Assembly: GCA_002709235.1 (NCBI GenBank)
Contig: PAQI01000021.1
Location: 120,231 to 169,318 of the forward strand
Origin: Hirschia sp.
GTDB lineage: Bacteria; Pseudomonadota; Alphaproteobacteria; Caulobacterales; Hyphomonadaceae
Length of the DNA stretch: 49,088 nt
Reading direction: 5' to 3'
Of this stretch, positions 9,426 to 19,130 are shown piece by piece. Position 1 is the stretch's first letter. The number at the start of each line of letters is the position of its first letter. The position numbers and the translations under genes were made by a program. Below the pieces are notes generated by a model. The model did no database searches and was not told the DNA's origin. It saw only the letters and a program-made list of their open reading frames with translations.

Positions 9426-10253
9426 ATGGCACTTAAGACATTCAACCCGACATCTCCCGGTCGTCGCCAACTTGTGTTGGTGGATCGTTCTGAGTTGCAC
9501 TCCGGTCGTCCGGTCAAGAAGCTGACCCAAGGTCTGACCAAAAAGGGTGGTCGGAACAATCTTGGTCGTATCACGGCGCGTCGCATTGGTGGTGGAGCCA
9601 AGATGCTTTACCGTATCGTTGACTTCAAGCGTCGTAAGTTTGATGTACCTGCCAAGGTAGAGCGCCTGGAATACGACCCGAACCGGACAGCATTTATTGC
9701 GCTCATCACCTATGAAGATGGTGAGCAGTCATACATCCTGGCTCCTCAGCGGCTTGCTGTTGGTGATACGGTTGTTTCCAGCGACAAGGCTGACATCAAG
9801 CCTGGCAACACATTGTCCTTGAAGGTGATCCCGGTGGGTACCATTCTTCATAACGTGGAAATGAAGCCGGAAAAGGGTGGTCAGATCGCTCGTGCTGCTG
9901 GCTCCTATGTTCAGCTTGTTGGGCGTCAGGACGGATACGCGCAGGTCAAGATGACTTCCGGTGAATTGCGTTTGATCCCTGAGCGTTGCCTGGCAACAGT
10001 TGGCGCTGTGTCCAACCCGGACAACATGAACCAGAATTTGGGTAAGGCGGGCCGTAAACGTCACATGGGTAAGCGCCCATCTGTACGTGGTGTCGTCATG
10101 AACCCGTTTGACCACCCGCATGGTGGTGGTGAAGGCCGTACATCTGGTGGTCGTGACCCTGTCACTCCCTGGGGTAAGAAAACACGCGGTCCGAAGACTC
10201 GTAAAAACAAGCAGACGGACAAGTTCATTATCCGTCGTCGTAAGTCCAAGTAA
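9426..10253 (+). CDS. rplB: 50S ribosomal protein L2
   Basis: L2 is essential for subunit association and peptidyl transfer. The 275-residue protein has its normal length and carries the signature [19 protein letters not shown] near residue 225, including the conserved His of the HPHGGGEG loop. The basic tail ends [10 protein letters not shown] purine-rich GAGGAGGG stretch precedes the ATG by about 10 nt. It lies between rplW and rpsS. Confidence 0.98.
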   Translation: MALKTFNPTSPGRRQLVLVDRSELHSGRPVKKLTQGLTKKGGRNNLGRITARRIGGGAKMLYRIVDFKRRKFDVPAKVERLEYDPNRTAFIALITYEDGEQSYILAPQRLAVGDTVVSSDKADIKPGNTLSLKVIPVGTILHNVEMKPEKGGQIARAAGSYVQLVGRQDGYAQVKMTSGELRLIPERCLATVGAVSNPDNMNQNLGKAGRKRHMGKRPSVRGVVMNPFDHPHGGGEGRTSGGRDPVTPWGKKTRGPKTRKNKQTDKFIIRRRKSK

Positions 10254-10268
10254 CGGAGAGAATAGATT

Positions 10269-10547
10269 ATGGCACGCTCCGTCTGGAAAGGCCCTTTTGT
10301 CGATGGCTACCTTCTCAAGAAGGCTGAAGTTGCGCATGAGGCCACGCGTCCGACACCGATCAAGACCTGGTCGCGTCGTTCAACAGTATTGCCGAATTTC
10401 GTGGGTCTGACCTTTCAGGTTCACAACGGCCACAAGTTCGTTCCGGTTACGGTGAACGAAGACATGGTCGGCCACAAGTTCGGTGAATTCGCGCCAACGC
10501 GCACTTATTACGGCCACGGTGCCGACAAGAAAGCAAAGCGGAAGTAG
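10269..10547 (+). CDS. rpsS: 30S ribosomal protein S19
   Basis: S19 is a head protein of the 30S subunit that works with S13. The 92-residue product starts [20 protein letters not shown] and contains [20 protein letters not shown], both family signatures. An ACGGAGAG ribosome-binding site lies about 9 nt upstream. The stop codon region also supplies purines ahead of rplV, 4 nt downstream. Confidence 0.98.
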   Translation: MARSVWKGPFVDGYLLKKAEVAHEATRPTPIKTWSRRSTVLPNFVGLTFQVHNGHKFVPVTVNEDMVGHKFGEFAPTRTYYGHGADKKAKRK

Positions 10548-10551
10548 GACG

Positions 10552-10953
10552 ATGGGTAAGGAAACAAACAAACCCAGACAGGCCGAAAACGAAGCACGTG
10601 CTGTACTGCGTATGCTTCGGGTCAGCCCTCAGAAGCTGAATCTGATTGCTCAGACCATTCGTGGACTGTCGGTAGAGAAGGCCCAGGCTGAACTTACATT
10701 CAGTCGCAAGCGCCACGCAGAAGACGTGTTGAAATTGCTGAATTCGGCAATCGCCAACGCAGAGAACAATCACGGTCTGGACATTGATAGTCTGATCGTG
10801 GCCGAGGCATTCGTGGGCAAGAACCTTGTGATGAAGCGCATTCGGGCCCGTGCTCGCGGTCGTGCTGCGCGCATCCTGAAACCATTTTCCCAGCTGACGA
10901 TCGTCCTTCGAGACACGTCGATGGTAGTTGAGAGCGAGGCAGAGGCAGCGTAA
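10552..10953 (+). CDS. rplV: 50S ribosomal protein L22
   Basis: L22 forms part of the exit-tunnel constriction together with L4. The chosen start at 10552 gives 133 residues beginning [16 protein letters not shown]. The frame is open further upstream to 10483, but that overlaps rpsS and lacks family similarity. The conserved loop [20 protein letters not shown] lies near residues 93-112. The stop overlaps the rpsC start by one base (TAATG), as in coupled pairs. Confidence 0.97.
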   Translation: MGKETNKPRQAENEARAVLRMLRVSPQKLNLIAQTIRGLSVEKAQAELTFSRKRHAEDVLKLLNSAIANAENNHGLDIDSLIVAEAFVGKNLVMKRIRARARGRAARILKPFSQLTIVLRDTSMVVESEAEAA

Positions 10954-11723
10954 TGGGACAGAAAGTCAATCCGATTGGTCTGCGCCTCGGCGTCAACCGA
11001 ACTGCTGATAGCCGCTGGTATGCGGATAGCGCAGAGTTTGGTCGACTCCTTCACGAAGATCTGAAGGTGCGTAAATACATCAATGAGTGGCGCCCGAAGG
11101 ATGAGAAGTCCGGCAAGCGTACGGGTGAAGTTCTTGCGCGTCGCGCAGGTATTTCCAAGATCATCATTGAGCGTCCGCACAAAAAGTGCCGCATCACAAT
11201 TCACACCTCTCGTCCCGGTATGATTATCGGTAAGAAGGGTGCTGACATCGAAAAGCTTCGCAAGGATCTTGCAAAGTTTGTTGCCGATGAAGTGTTCGTG
11301 AACCTGGTTGAGGTACGCAAGCCCGAAATCGACGCTAAACTCGTTGCTGAGGATGTTGCACGCCAACTTGAGCGTCGTGTGTCCTTCCGTCGTGCCATGA
11401 AGCGGACCATGCAATCCGCCATGCGTCTTGGTGCCGAAGGCATTCGTTTGAATGTTGCCGGTCGTCTGGGTGGTGCAGAGATTGCTCGGACTGAATGGTA
11501 TCGTGAAGGGCGTGTGCCGTTGCACACACTTCGCGCAGACATCGACTACGGAACAGCTGAAGCCAAGACGACCTATGGCATCATCGGTATCAAGGTCTGG
11601 ATCTTCAAAGGTGAGATCATGGAGCACGATCCGATGGCCCAGGACCGCAAGGCCGAAGCTTCGGGTGAAGCGCGCGCGCGTCAGTCCCGTCCGGGCAATG
11701 CGCCTCAGGGCGCAAACGCGTAA
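10953..11723 (+). CDS. rpsC: 30S ribosomal protein S3
   Basis: S3 lies at the mRNA entry channel. The product is 256 residues, slightly long because of a basic and Ala/Gly/Gln-rich tail after residue 225. The N-terminus [16 protein letters not shown] is typical, and the KH domain motif [20 protein letters not shown] lies near residues 87-106. The second domain includes [20 protein letters not shown]. It overlaps the rplV stop by one base and precedes rplP by 13 nt. Confidence 0.98.
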   Translation: MGQKVNPIGLRLGVNRTADSRWYADSAEFGRLLHEDLKVRKYINEWRPKDEKSGKRTGEVLARRAGISKIIIERPHKKCRITIHTSRPGMIIGKKGADIEKLRKDLAKFVADEVFVNLVEVRKPEIDAKLVAEDVARQLERRVSFRRAMKRTMQSAMRLGAEGIRLNVAGRLGGAEIARTEWYREGRVPLHTLRADIDYGTAEAKTTYGIIGIKVWIFKGEIMEHDPMAQDRKAEASGEARARQSRPGNAPQGANA

Positions 11724-11736
11724 CGGGGATTGAGAG

Positions 11737-12150
11737 ATGCTTCAACCGAAACGGACTAAGTTCCGCAAGCAATTCAAGGGCCGGATCAAGGGTAACGCCA
11801 AAGGCGGTTACAGCCTGACTTTCGGTGCCTATGGCCTTAAAGCTCTTGAGCCTGAGCGTGTGACTGCACGTCAGATCGAGGCGACGCGTCGTGCTATCAC
11901 GCGTCACATGAAACGTGTCGGCAAGGTGTGGATCCGCGTGTTCCCAGATGTGCCGGTATCGTCCAAGCCTACCGAAGTTCGGATGGGTAAGGGTAAGGGG
12001 TCGCCAGAATATTGGGCGGCGAAAGTAAAACCAGGTCGTATCCTGTTCGAGATTGACGGTGTGTCCGAAGATATTGCTGTAGAAGCACTGTCACTGGGCG
12101 CGGCAAAGCTGCCGATCAAGACCAAGATCGTCAAACGATTGGGTGAATAG
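11737..12150 (+). CDS. rplP: 50S ribosomal protein L16
   Basis: L16 is needed for A-site tRNA binding in the 50S subunit. The 137-residue product starts [19 protein letters not shown] and carries [20 protein letters not shown] in the second half, both diagnostic. Length is normal. It sits between rpsC and rpmC; an AGGAG right after its stop serves the next gene. Confidence 0.98.
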   Translation: MLQPKRTKFRKQFKGRIKGNAKGGYSLTFGAYGLKALEPERVTARQIEATRRAITRHMKRVGKVWIRVFPDVPVSSKPTEVRMGKGKGSPEYWAAKVKPGRILFEIDGVSEDIAVEALSLGAAKLPIKTKIVKRLGE

Positions 12151-12166
12151 AGGAGCGTTGAAGACA

Positions 12167-12373
12167 ATGAATACTGAAGACGTTCGCGCTAAGTCGCCCG
12201 ATGAACTGAAAGAAGAGCTTACAAAGCTCAAGAAAGAACAGTTCAATCTTCGCTTCCAGCAGGCCACAAACCAGCTGGAGAACACCGCCCGCGTGCGGCA
12301 GGTGCGTAAGGACATCGCTCGGATCAAGACGGTTCTGGCGGAAAAATCCAAAGCGCAAACCGGCGCTGCGTGA
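12167..12373 (+). CDS. rpmC: 50S ribosomal protein L29
   Basis: L29 is a small all-helical protein next to L23 at the tunnel exit. The start at 12167 gives 68 residues ([18 protein letters not shown]), with AGGAG about 11 nt upstream. An in-frame ATG at 12143 would overlap rplP and adds nothing family-like. [20 protein letters not shown] is the conserved helix-loop-helix core. Confidence 0.96.
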   Translation: MNTEDVRAKSPDELKEELTKLKKEQFNLRFQQATNQLENTARVRQVRKDIARIKTVLAEKSKAQTGAA

Positions 12374-12393
12374 GACTGAGGGAATAGGAAAAG

Positions 12394-12639
12394 ATGCCCA
12401 GGCGGATTATGGAAGGCGTGGTCGTATCCACAGCAACCAACAAGACTGCGGTTGTACGTGTTGACCGGACCTATCTGCACCCTCTTTTCAAGAAGACGGT
12501 GCGTCGGTCCAAGAAATACCACGCTCATGACGAGAACAATGCGGCCGAGATCGGCCAAAAGGTAGTGATTCAGGAATGTCCTCCACGCTCCAAATTGAAG
12601 CGCTGGGAACTTTTGAACGCTGGAGGATCTGACCAATGA
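12394..12639 (+). CDS. rpsQ: 30S ribosomal protein S17
   Basis: S17 binds helices 7 and 11 of 16S rRNA during early assembly. The 81-residue product begins [20 protein letters not shown] and has [14 protein letters not shown] and [13 protein letters not shown], typical of the family. Its last four bases overlap the rplN start (ATGA), so the two are probably coupled. Confidence 0.97.
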   Translation: MPRRIMEGVVVSTATNKTAVVRVDRTYLHPLFKKTVRRSKKYHAHDENNAAEIGQKVVIQECPPRSKLKRWELLNAGGSDQ

Positions 12640-13004
12640 TCCAGATGCAATCAAACCTTGATGTTGCTGACAACTCTGGTGCACGACGTGTTCAATGCAT
12701 CAAGGTGTTGGGTGGTGCCAAGAGACGTTACGCTTCGGTGGGCGACATCATTGTCGTGTCCATCAAGGAAGCAACGCCCAAGGGCCGCGTCAAAAAAGGT
12801 GATGTTCGCCGCGCAGTTGTTGTACGGGTGTCCAAGGATATTCAGCGCCGTGATGGATCTGTGATCCGTTTCGATTCAAATGCTGCTGTGATCGTGAACA
12901 ATAATGGCGAGCCGATCGGCACGCGTATCTTCGGACCGGTTCCACGCGAATTGCGCGCCAAGAATCACATGAAGATCATCTCGCTTGCTCCGGAGGTGCT
13001 GTAG
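12636..13004 (+). CDS. rplN: 50S ribosomal protein L14
   Basis: L14 forms an intersubunit bridge and is the target of the silencing factor RsfS. The 122-residue product has the normal length, starts [20 protein letters not shown] and ends [11 protein letters not shown]. It overlaps rpsQ by 4 nt and is 2 nt from rplX, a tight arrangement at the start of the spc block. Confidence 0.98.
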   Translation: MIQMQSNLDVADNSGARRVQCIKVLGGAKRRYASVGDIIVVSIKEATPKGRVKKGDVRRAVVVRVSKDIQRRDGSVIRFDSNAAVIVNNNGEPIGTRIFGPVPRELRAKNHMKIISLAPEVL

Positions 13005-13006
13005 TC

Positions 13007-13324
13007 ATGGCCGCCAAGATCAAGAAAGGCGACAAGGTCGTCGTCCTGACCGGTCGCGATAAGGGCTCCGAGGGTGAAGTGCTCAAGGTGTATCCTGCTG
13101 AGAACCGTATTCTGGTTCGCGGTGTGAACACTGTAACGCGCCACCAACGACCCAGCCAGTTCGACCAGGGTGGGATCAAGCATTTCGAAGCACCGATCCA
13201 CGTATCCAATGTCGCACATGTCGATCCACGGGACGGTAAACCGACCCGCGTGGGTTTCAAAATTGATGAGAACGGTCGCAAGATCCGTTTCGCCAAACGT
13301 TCAGGGGAGGCGATAGATGTCTGA
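13007..13324 (+). CDS. rplX: 50S ribosomal protein L24
   Basis: L24 is one of the two assembly initiators of the 50S subunit. The 105-residue product has a KOW-type start ([20 protein letters not shown]) and the family tail [20 protein letters not shown]. It overlaps rplE by 8 nt. Confidence 0.97.
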   Translation: MAAKIKKGDKVVVLTGRDKGSEGEVLKVYPAENRILVRGVNTVTRHQRPSQFDQGGIKHFEAPIHVSNVAHVDPRDGKPTRVGFKIDENGRKIRFAKRSGEAIDV

Positions 13325-13877
13325 CGTCGCCACATATGAACCGCGCCTCAAGGCCCTTTACCGGGACGAGATTCGCGAGAAACTGAAAACCGAGTTCAAC
13401 TACACCAATGAACTGCAGGTTCCTCAGCTGGAAAAAGTCGTGATCAACATGGGTATCGGCGAAGCTGTTGCTGATTCCAAAAAGGTCAAATCGGCTGTTG
13501 CAGCTCTGGAAGCCATTGCAGGTCAAAAGCCAGTCGAAACCAAGGCTCGCAAGTCAATCGCGGGTTTCAAGCTTCGCGAAGGCATGACTGTTGGATGTAA
13601 GGTGACCTTGCGTCGTGAGCGCATGTACGAATTCATTGATCGTTTGACGACAATCGCGTTACCGCGCGTGAAGGACTTTCGTGGATTGAACGGCAAGTCG
13701 TTTGACGGTCGCGGCAATTATGCGATGGGCATGAAAGAGCACATTGTGTTTCCGGAAATCAATTACGACCAGGTCGATCAGATCTGGGGTATGGACATCA
13801 TCGTGTGCACAACGGCGCGCACTGACGAAGAAGCGAAAGCACTCTTGAAAGAGTTCAGCTTTCCCTTCCGTAACTAG
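13317..13877 (+). CDS. rplE: 50S ribosomal protein L5
   Basis: L5 binds 5S rRNA in the central protuberance. The 186-residue product has [16 protein letters not shown] near residue 35, [18 protein letters not shown] near residue 90 and the conserved [18 protein letters not shown] segment. The start overlaps the rplX stop by 8 nt. rpsN follows after 18 nt. Confidence 0.98.
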   Translation: MSDVATYEPRLKALYRDEIREKLKTEFNYTNELQVPQLEKVVINMGIGEAVADSKKVKSAVAALEAIAGQKPVETKARKSIAGFKLREGMTVGCKVTLRRERMYEFIDRLTTIALPRVKDFRGLNGKSFDGRGNYAMGMKEHIVFPEINYDQVDQIWGMDIIVCTTARTDEEAKALLKEFSFPFRN

Positions 13878-13895
13878 CGCGCTGGAGAGGGTCAA

Positions 13896-14201
13896 ATGGC
13901 TAAGAAAAGTGCAATCGAAAGAAACAACAAGCGTAAGCGCTTGGCGGACAAGTTTGCTGAAAAGCGTGCTGCTCTGAAGGCAGCTGCGCTTGATGAAAGC
14001 CTACCACTTGAGGACCGCTTTAATGCGCGTATCAAGCTGGCCAAGCTTCCGCGTAATTCTGCACCAAACCGCGTGCGCAACCGTTGTGAAGTCACCGGAC
14101 GCCCGCGTGGTTACTATCGTAAACTGCGTATGTCGCGTATCGCCCTACGCGAACTGGGCAGCCTGGGAATGATCCCGGGTCTTGTTAAGTCCAGCTGGTA
14201 A
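13896..14201 (+). CDS. rpsN: 30S ribosomal protein S14 (zinc-free type)
   Basis: S14 is a late-assembling head protein. The 101-residue form is the long type without a zinc ribbon: only one Cys is present, in [16 protein letters not shown], instead of two CxxC pairs. The Lys/Arg-rich start [20 protein letters not shown] and the end GLVKSSW are typical. GGAGAGGG precedes the ATG by about 5 nt. Confidence 0.97.
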   Translation: MAKKSAIERNNKRKRLADKFAEKRAALKAAALDESLPLEDRFNARIKLAKLPRNSAPNRVRNRCEVTGRPRGYYRKLRMSRIALRELGSLGMIPGLVKSSW

Positions 14202-14216
14202 TAAGGAGGGGATAAG

Positions 14217-14612
14217 ATGAATCTGAACGATCCTCTTGGCGATATGCTGACTCGTATCCGTAACGCGCAACAGCGCGGCCGGTCCACAGTTGCGACGCCT
14301 GCGTCCAAACTCCGCGCTCGTGTGCTGGATGTTCTTCAATCTGAAGGTTACATTCGCGGCTACACGGAAGTAGAGAAAGACGGTAAGCACGAGATCGAGA
14401 TCGAGCTGAAATATTATGACGGAGCTCCGGTTATTTCCGAAGTGCGTCGTATTTCAAAGCCTGGTCGACGCGTATATTCCGGCTCGAAGGACATTCCGCT
14501 GGTTCGTAACGGTCTTGGTATTTCGATCCTGTCCACACCGAAAGGTGTGATGTCCGACAATGTCGCCCGCGAATCAAATGTGGGTGGCGAGATCCTCTGC
14601 AGGGTCTCCTAA
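14217..14612 (+). CDS. rpsH: 30S ribosomal protein S8
   Basis: S8 binds central-domain 16S rRNA and in enterobacteria represses the spc operon. The 131-residue product starts [20 protein letters not shown] and ends [11 protein letters not shown]...GGEILCRVS, the usual signatures. A strong AAGGAGGGG ribosome-binding site lies 6 nt before the ATG. Confidence 0.98.
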   Translation: MNLNDPLGDMLTRIRNAQQRGRSTVATPASKLRARVLDVLQSEGYIRGYTEVEKDGKHEIEIELKYYDGAPVISEVRRISKPGRRVYSGSKDIPLVRNGLGISILSTPKGVMSDNVARESNVGGEILCRVS

Positions 14613-14629
14613 GGGTTTGAGGTAGAAAT

Positions 14630-15166
14630 ATGTCGCGGATTGGAAAACTCCCGATCGAAGCGCCAAGCGGCGTGACGGTCAATCTCAAGGAAGGCGCGCT
14701 GTCGGTCAAAGGACCAAAGGGCGAGCTTGATCTTGTGCTCACTGATGACGTTGTTGTGACAATGGAAGGTAATTCCGTTCAAGTCTCTCCACGTGATGAG
14801 GATGACAGACGTTGTCGTGCGATGTGGGGAACCATACGTGCCCGCATTCAAAACATGGTCACTGGCGTGACTGAAGGTTTTGCAAAAGATCTGGAACTCG
14901 TTGGGGTTGGTTATCGTGCCGCCCTCAAGGGTAACGACCTTGAGCTGAACCTTGGATTTTCTCACCCGGTAGTCCACAAGGCACCGGATGGCATTTCCTT
15001 CAAATGTGCCAAACCAACAGAGATCAAGATCGAAGGTGCTGACAAGCAAGCCGTCGGTCAGGTTGCAGCGGAAATTCGCCGCTATCGTCCGCCAGAGCCC
15101 TATAAGGGTAAAGGCATCCGTTTCGCCGGCGAACAAGTTCGCCGCAAGGAAGGTAAGAAGAAGTAA
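14630..15166 (+). CDS. rplF: 50S ribosomal protein L6
   Basis: L6 lies near the factor-binding site of the 50S subunit. The 178-residue product starts [20 protein letters not shown] and carries the C-terminal signature [20 protein letters not shown]. The two repeated L6 domains are intact. It lies between rpsH and rplR, which follows after 3 nt. Confidence 0.98.
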   Translation: MSRIGKLPIEAPSGVTVNLKEGALSVKGPKGELDLVLTDDVVVTMEGNSVQVSPRDEDDRRCRAMWGTIRARIQNMVTGVTEGFAKDLELVGVGYRAALKGNDLELNLGFSHPVVHKAPDGISFKCAKPTEIKIEGADKQAVGQVAAEIRRYRPPEPYKGKGIRFAGEQVRRKEGKKK

Positions 15167-15169
15167 GCC

Positions 15170-15532
15170 ATGTTGTCTTCGCGCGATAAAACCAAGCGCC
15201 GTGCACAACGGGTGCGCAGCCGCCTCCGCAAATTGGCGAACGGCAAGCCGCGCCTGTCGGTGTCTCGTTCGTCAAAGAACATTTCAGTCCAGCTCATCGA
15301 TGATGCGCAGGGACGAACTCTCGCCTCAGCATCCACGCTGGAAGCAGATTTTCGCAAATCCGGTAAAACCGGTGCGGATTCTGGTGCAGCTGCCGAGATC
15401 GGGAAGTTGATCGCTGAACGCGCCAAGAAAGCTGGCGTTTCAGAGGTTGTCTTCGACCGAGGCGGATTTCTTTTTCACGGCCGTATCAAGGCCCTCGCTG
15501 ACGCCGCCCGTGAAGGCGGCCTCGAATTCTAA
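15170..15532 (+). CDS. rplR: 50S ribosomal protein L18
   Basis: L18 binds 5S rRNA together with L5. The 120-residue product starts [20 protein letters not shown] and contains [18 protein letters not shown] and [20 protein letters not shown], the family hallmarks. It lies 3 nt from rplF and 12 nt from rpsE. Confidence 0.98.
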   Translation: MLSSRDKTKRRAQRVRSRLRKLANGKPRLSVSRSSKNISVQLIDDAQGRTLASASTLEADFRKSGKTGADSGAAAEIGKLIAERAKKAGVSEVVFDRGGFLFHGRIKALADAAREGGLEF

Positions 15533-15544
15533 AAGGAGCCCGTC

Positions 15545-16123
15545 ATGGCACGTGAACCACGTGAAAGAGGCGGCCGCCGAGGCCGCGATCGCGACGAAGA
15601 ACAGTCAGAGCTGGTTGACAAGCTGGTCGCTATCAACCGCGTCGCAAAAGTTGTGAAGGGTGGTAAGAATTTCGGATTCGCCGCTCTGGTGGTTGTTGGA
15701 GACCAGAAGGGCCGCGTTGGCTTTGGACACGGTAAGGCCCGTGAAGTTCCAGAGGCAATTCGCAAGGCTACGGAAGAAGCCAAGAAAACAATGGTTCGCG
15801 TTCCATTGCGTGAAGGGCGTACACTTCATCATGATGGCAATGGCCGTTGGGGTGCAGGCAAGGTGAAGCTTCGGTCAGCTCCGGCTGGTACAGGTGTGAT
15901 TGCCGGTGGTCCGATGCGTGCAGTCCTGGAAGTTCTGGGCGTGCAGGATGTTGTTGCCAAGTCGATTGGTTCTTCGAACCCTTACAACATGGTTCGTGCA
16001 ACCGTTGACGCATTGAAGCATCAGTCAAGCCCTCGTCAGATCGCATCGAAACGCGGTCTCAAGGTGCAGGACATTGTTGGTCGTCGTACGGATGGCGCTG
16101 GTGTGGCTGAGGTTTCCCAGTAA
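15545..16123 (+). CDS. rpsE: 30S ribosomal protein S5
   Basis: S5 contributes to mRNA unwinding and decoding fidelity. The 192-residue product has a charged N-terminal extension ([20 protein letters not shown]), then the dsRBD-like core [19 protein letters not shown] and the second domain with [20 protein letters not shown]. An AAGGAG site lies 5 nt before the ATG. Confidence 0.98.
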   Translation: MAREPRERGGRRGRDRDEEQSELVDKLVAINRVAKVVKGGKNFGFAALVVVGDQKGRVGFGHGKAREVPEAIRKATEEAKKTMVRVPLREGRTLHHDGNGRWGAGKVKLRSAPAGTGVIAGGPMRAVLEVLGVQDVVAKSIGSSNPYNMVRATVDALKHQSSPRQIASKRGLKVQDIVGRRTDGAGVAEVSQ

Positions 16124-16150
16124 TCGGGAACAGGTTTTGGAGTAACGATC

Positions 16151-16339
16151 ATGGCTGATAAGAAAACCCTGCGTGTTCGCCAGACCGGCAGCCCTATTCG
16201 GCGCGCAGAATATCAACGCGCAACGCTGGTCGGCCTTGGCCTGAACAAGGTTGGTCGTACGCGGGAACTGGAAGATACACCTTCAGTGCGCGGTATGATC
16301 GAAAAAGTGCACCATTTGGTGGAAGTTGTTGAAGATTAA
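16151..16339 (+). CDS. rpmD: 50S ribosomal protein L30
   Basis: L30 is a small 50S protein; it is present here, although some bacteria lack it. The 62-residue product reads [20 protein letters not shown] near the start, then [20 protein letters not shown], the family signature. TTGGAG lies about 9 nt before the ATG. The 57-nt gap to rplO contains a 10-bp palindrome GCGCATGCGC at 16361-16370. Confidence 0.96.
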   Translation: MADKKTLRVRQTGSPIRRAEYQRATLVGLGLNKVGRTRELEDTPSVRGMIEKVHHLVEVVED

Positions 16340-16396
16340 GGCCTGCTGCGCACCTGGATAGCGCATGCGCCACTTTGAAGGTTTGAGGACAAGACG

Positions 16397-16870
16397 ATGA
16401 AACTCAACGAAATTTCCGACAACGAAGGCGCGACGAAAGATCGCATGCGCGTTGGACGCGGCGTTGGCTCGGGCAAAGGTAAAACTGCCGGTCGTGGTGT
16501 CAAAGGACAAAAGGCCCGTTCAGGTGTCGCAATCAAGGGATTTGAAGGTGGTCAGCTGCCGATCCACATGCGTATGCCAAAGCGCGGTTTCAACAAATAC
16601 AACGCCAAAACATGGTCATGGATCAATATTGGTCGTCTTGAGAAGGCCATCTCAGAGGGCAAACTGGACGCCAAGCAGCCGATAGATGAAGCTATGCTTG
16701 TTCAATCAGGTGTGATCAGGCAAGTTAAGGATGGCGTACGCCTCCTTGCAAAAGGCGAGATCAAGACCAAAGTTGAGCTGGTGGTTTCCGGTGCATCCAA
16801 GGCAGCAATCGCTGCTGTGGAAGCTGCTGGCGGGTCCGTCACATTGACGGCTCCGGTTGCAGCCGAGTAA
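16397..16870 (+). CDS. rplO: 50S ribosomal protein L15
   Basis: L15 is a late assembly protein with a long Gly/Arg-rich arm. The 157-residue product begins [20 protein letters not shown] and has [20 protein letters not shown] and [20 protein letters not shown], both conserved. It precedes secY by 137 nt, a gap that contains a strong stem-loop. Confidence 0.98.
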   Translation: MKLNEISDNEGATKDRMRVGRGVGSGKGKTAGRGVKGQKARSGVAIKGFEGGQLPIHMRMPKRGFNKYNAKTWSWINIGRLEKAISEGKLDAKQPIDEAMLVQSGVIRQVKDGVRLLAKGEIKTKVELVVSGASKAAIAAVEAAGGSVTLTAPVAAE

Positions 16871-16880
16871 TCCTCGAACG

Positions 16881-16922
16881 TCCCGATTGCGTACCGGGGG
16901 AACGGTGCGCTTTGTATCGGGA
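16881..16922 (+). promoter_or_regulatory. two-step stem-loop between rplO and secY
   Basis: The outer 7-bp stem is TCCCGAT/ATCGGGA (16881-16887 with 16916-16922). The inner 7-bp stem is GCGTACC/GGTGCGC (16889-16895 with 16904-16910, one G-U pair) with an 8-nt loop. No T-run follows, so it is not a standard terminator. An mRNA processing or attenuation role is possible. Confidence 0.5.
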
Positions 16923-17007
16923 ATTGTTACAACCTGCCGCCGCCGGTTGATTGAGAGCTTTTGCTCCAGCCAACGGCGCGTCGGCGTGCGTAAGGGGAGC
17001 GAGCGAC

Positions 17008-18381
17008 ATGGCGTCAGCCGCTGAACAACTCGCAAAGAACATCAACTTCTCGACCTTTTCGAAGGCGAAGGAATTGCAACAGCGCATCCTGTTCACACTG
17101 GGTGCGCTGATTGTTTATAGGCTGGGTACACATATTCCGATTCCCGGGGTCGACCCGGTTCAGCTGAAATCGATGTTCGGAAACAATTCCGGTGGTATCC
17201 TCGGCATGATGAACGTGTTCTCCGGGGGGGCCATCGAGAACATGGCTATCTTCGCGCTGAACGTGATGCCTTATATCTCGGCGTCCATCATCATGCAGTT
17301 GATGACGACTGCCTCACCAACCTTGGAGCGCTTGAAGAAAGAGGGTGAGTCGGGTCGCAAGCAGATCAATCAGTACACGCGATATCTCACGGTCTTTCTC
17401 GCGGTCGTGCAGGCATATGGGATCAGTGTTGGACTAAGTTCAATCGACCCGGATTCTGGCAAGGCAATCGCGTTGGAGCCAGGGCTGTTTTTCCAGGCTT
17501 CAACAGTCATCACTCTTGTGGGGGGGACTGTATTCCTGATGTGGCTTGGTGAGCAGATCACTGCGCGCGGTGTAGGTAACGGTATCTCTCTCATAATTTT
17601 TGCTGGTATCGTATCGGTATTGCCTGGTGCTGCTGTTCAGGCCCTTAGCTCCACCCGAGAAGGCACGATGAGCCTTTTTGTACTGTTGGGCATTGTCGCC
17701 ATTTCAGTAGCGTTGATCATCTTCATTGTCTTCGTCGAAAGATCGCAGCGACGCTTGTTGATCCAGTATCCGAAACGTCAGCAAGGCAATCGGATGATGG
17801 GAGGGGAGAGCTCGTTCCTACCGCTGAAGCTAAACACAGCTGGTGTTATTCCACCCATCTTTGCGACATCATTGTTGCTGCTTCCGACGACGGCTGCTCA
17901 GTTTGCAGCGTCGGGTGCAGGTGCTGAGGGCGGTGGTTGGTGGGGTGATGCGCTTCGGACCGTTGCTGCCTATCTTGGGCCCGGCCAACCCTTGTTTGTT
18001 GTGCTATATGGTCTGCTGGTCGTTTTCTTCTGCTTCTTTTACACGTCCATTGTGTTCAACCCTGAGGAAACTGCCGAAAATCTGCGCAAATATGGTGGGT
18101 TCATACCCGGTTATCGCCCAGGCAAACGAACAGCCGACTATCTGGACTATGTACTAAGTCGCCTCACTGTCATCGGCGCTCTATATCTGACTGTGGTATG
18201 TCTCTTGCCAGAGATCCTGAAGATGAATTTCTCTTCGATTCCGTTTTATATCGGGGGGACGTCAATTCTGATTGTGGTATCCGTTACGATGGATACCGTG
18301 GCGCAAGTTCAGTCACACCTCATAGCTCACCAGTATGAGGGCATGGTAAAACGCTCACGACTCGGGGGTCGAAAAAAATGA
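17008..18381 (+). CDS. secY: Sec translocon channel subunit SecY
   Basis: SecY forms the protein-conducting channel with SecE and SecG in the inner membrane. The start at 17008 gives 457 residues beginning MASAAEQLAKNINFSTFSKA, with AAGGGGAGC about 7-8 nt upstream. The frame is open upstream to 16951, but that part lacks SecY character. About ten hydrophobic segments are seen. The plug region (PIPGVDPVQLKSMFGNNSGG) and the cytoplasmic loop GFIPGYRPGKRTADYLDYVL are typical. It overlaps adk by 4 nt (ATGA). Confidence 0.98.
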   Translation: MASAAEQLAKNINFSTFSKAKELQQRILFTLGALIVYRLGTHIPIPGVDPVQLKSMFGNNSGGILGMMNVFSGGAIENMAIFALNVMPYISASIIMQLMTTASPTLERLKKEGESGRKQINQYTRYLTVFLAVVQAYGISVGLSSIDPDSGKAIALEPGLFFQASTVITLVGGTVFLMWLGEQITARGVGNGISLIIFAGIVSVLPGAAVQALSSTREGTMSLFVLLGIVAISVALIIFIVFVERSQRRLLIQYPKRQQGNRMMGGESSFLPLKLNTAGVIPPIFATSLLLLPTTAAQFAASGAGAEGGGWWGDALRTVAAYLGPGQPLFVVLYGLLVVFFCFFYTSIVFNPEETAENLRKYGGFIPGYRPGKRTADYLDYVLSRLTVIGALYLTVVCLLPEILKMNFSSIPFYIGGTSILIVVSVTMDTVAQVQSHLIAHQYEGMVKRSRLGGRKK

Positions 18382-18944
18382 ACCTGATCCTTTTCGGCCC
18401 GCCGGCCGCTGGTAAAGGCACGCAAGCCAAGAAGCTCGTGAATGAGCGCAACTTCATCCAGCTATCGACAGGAGACATGCTGCGAGCTGCACGAAGTTCC
18501 GGATCTGAACTTGGAAAGAGAGTTGCTGGGATCATGGATTCCGGTGGTCTGGTCTCAGATGAAATCGTGATTGCACTTATCGAAGAGCAGTTGGACAATA
18601 ATCCTGATGCCGTGGGGTTCATCTTTGATGGATTTCCACGCACGGTTCCTCAGGCGAAGGCCCTGGATGATCTTCTGGAAGCCAAGGGACAGAAGGTCGA
18701 CATCGTGATTCGTCTGAGCGTGGATGATGACGTCCTTATTGAACGTGTCGTGACCCGGTTCGAACAGGAAGGGCGCGCAGATGACAATCCTGAAAGCTTC
18801 AAGAAGCGCTTGAACGCCTATAATGAGCAGACAGCCCCGCTTTTGCCGATCTATGCAGAGCAGGGCAAGCTCAGGGAAGTCGATGGTATGCAGGCAATCG
18901 GTACTGTTTCAGCTGAGATCAACAAGATTCTCGACAAGGTTTGA
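18378..18944 (+). CDS. adk: adenylate kinase (short, zinc-free form)
   Basis: Adenylate kinase interconverts ATP + AMP and 2 ADP in the cytoplasm. The P-loop GPPAAGKGT is at residues 7-15, the AMP-binding segment STGDMLRAA follows, and the FDGFPRT motif is near residue 80. At 188 residues it is the short form: the LID is only a few residues (TRFEQEGRADDNPES) with no Cys. The 4-nt overlap with secY links it to the spc operon. A weak TGAGGA/TCCTCA hairpin at 18963-18986 follows without a T-run. Confidence 0.97.
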   Translation: MNLILFGPPAAGKGTQAKKLVNERNFIQLSTGDMLRAARSSGSELGKRVAGIMDSGGLVSDEIVIALIEEQLDNNPDAVGFIFDGFPRTVPQAKALDDLLEAKGQKVDIVIRLSVDDDVLIERVVTRFEQEGRADDNPESFKKRLNAYNEQTAPLLPIYAEQGKLREVDGMQAIGTVSAEINKILDKV

Positions 18945-18994
18945 TGAAGCTGTCGCGTGGAATGAGGATTCATCGCATATTCCTCAGTAATCTG

Positions 18995-19022
18995 TTGACG
19001 CAGAGGATTCCACGCATATAAG
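18995..19022 (+). promoter_or_regulatory. promoter of the rpsM-rpsK-rpoA-rplQ block
   Basis: TTGACG (18995-19000), a 16-nt spacer and TATAAG (19017-19022) make a near-consensus sigma70 promoter. It lies between adk and rpsM, so the alpha block can be transcribed independently of spc. The leader would be about 100 nt. Confidence 0.65.
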
Positions 19023-19055
19023 TGTGCGCTTCCGCGACGATCACACGGGTTTGCT

Positions 19056-19075
19056 GCGACAATTTACGTTGTCGC
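19056..19075 (+). promoter_or_regulatory. leader hairpin before rpsM
   Basis: GCGACAA (19056-19062) and TTGTCGC (19069-19075) form a perfect 7-bp stem with a 6-nt loop in the rpsM leader. A second weaker pairing, GTGTG/CACAC, lies at 19022-19026 with 19042-19046. A regulatory role is inferred from position only. Confidence 0.4.
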
Positions 19076-19130
19076 CGGACCCGGTTCTTTCGTTTCGTGG
19101 CAGGTTTTAATAGTTTTAATGGAGGGCGCT

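Noticed and set aside
10770-11627. 285-codon minus-strand frame over rplV and rpsC
   Set aside because: Antisense to two certain ribosomal protein genes; composition is that of a shadow frame.
16361-16370. GCGCATGCGC palindrome between rpmD and rplO
   Set aside because: A 10-bp self-complementary site without a loop or flanking signals is expected by chance in this composition.
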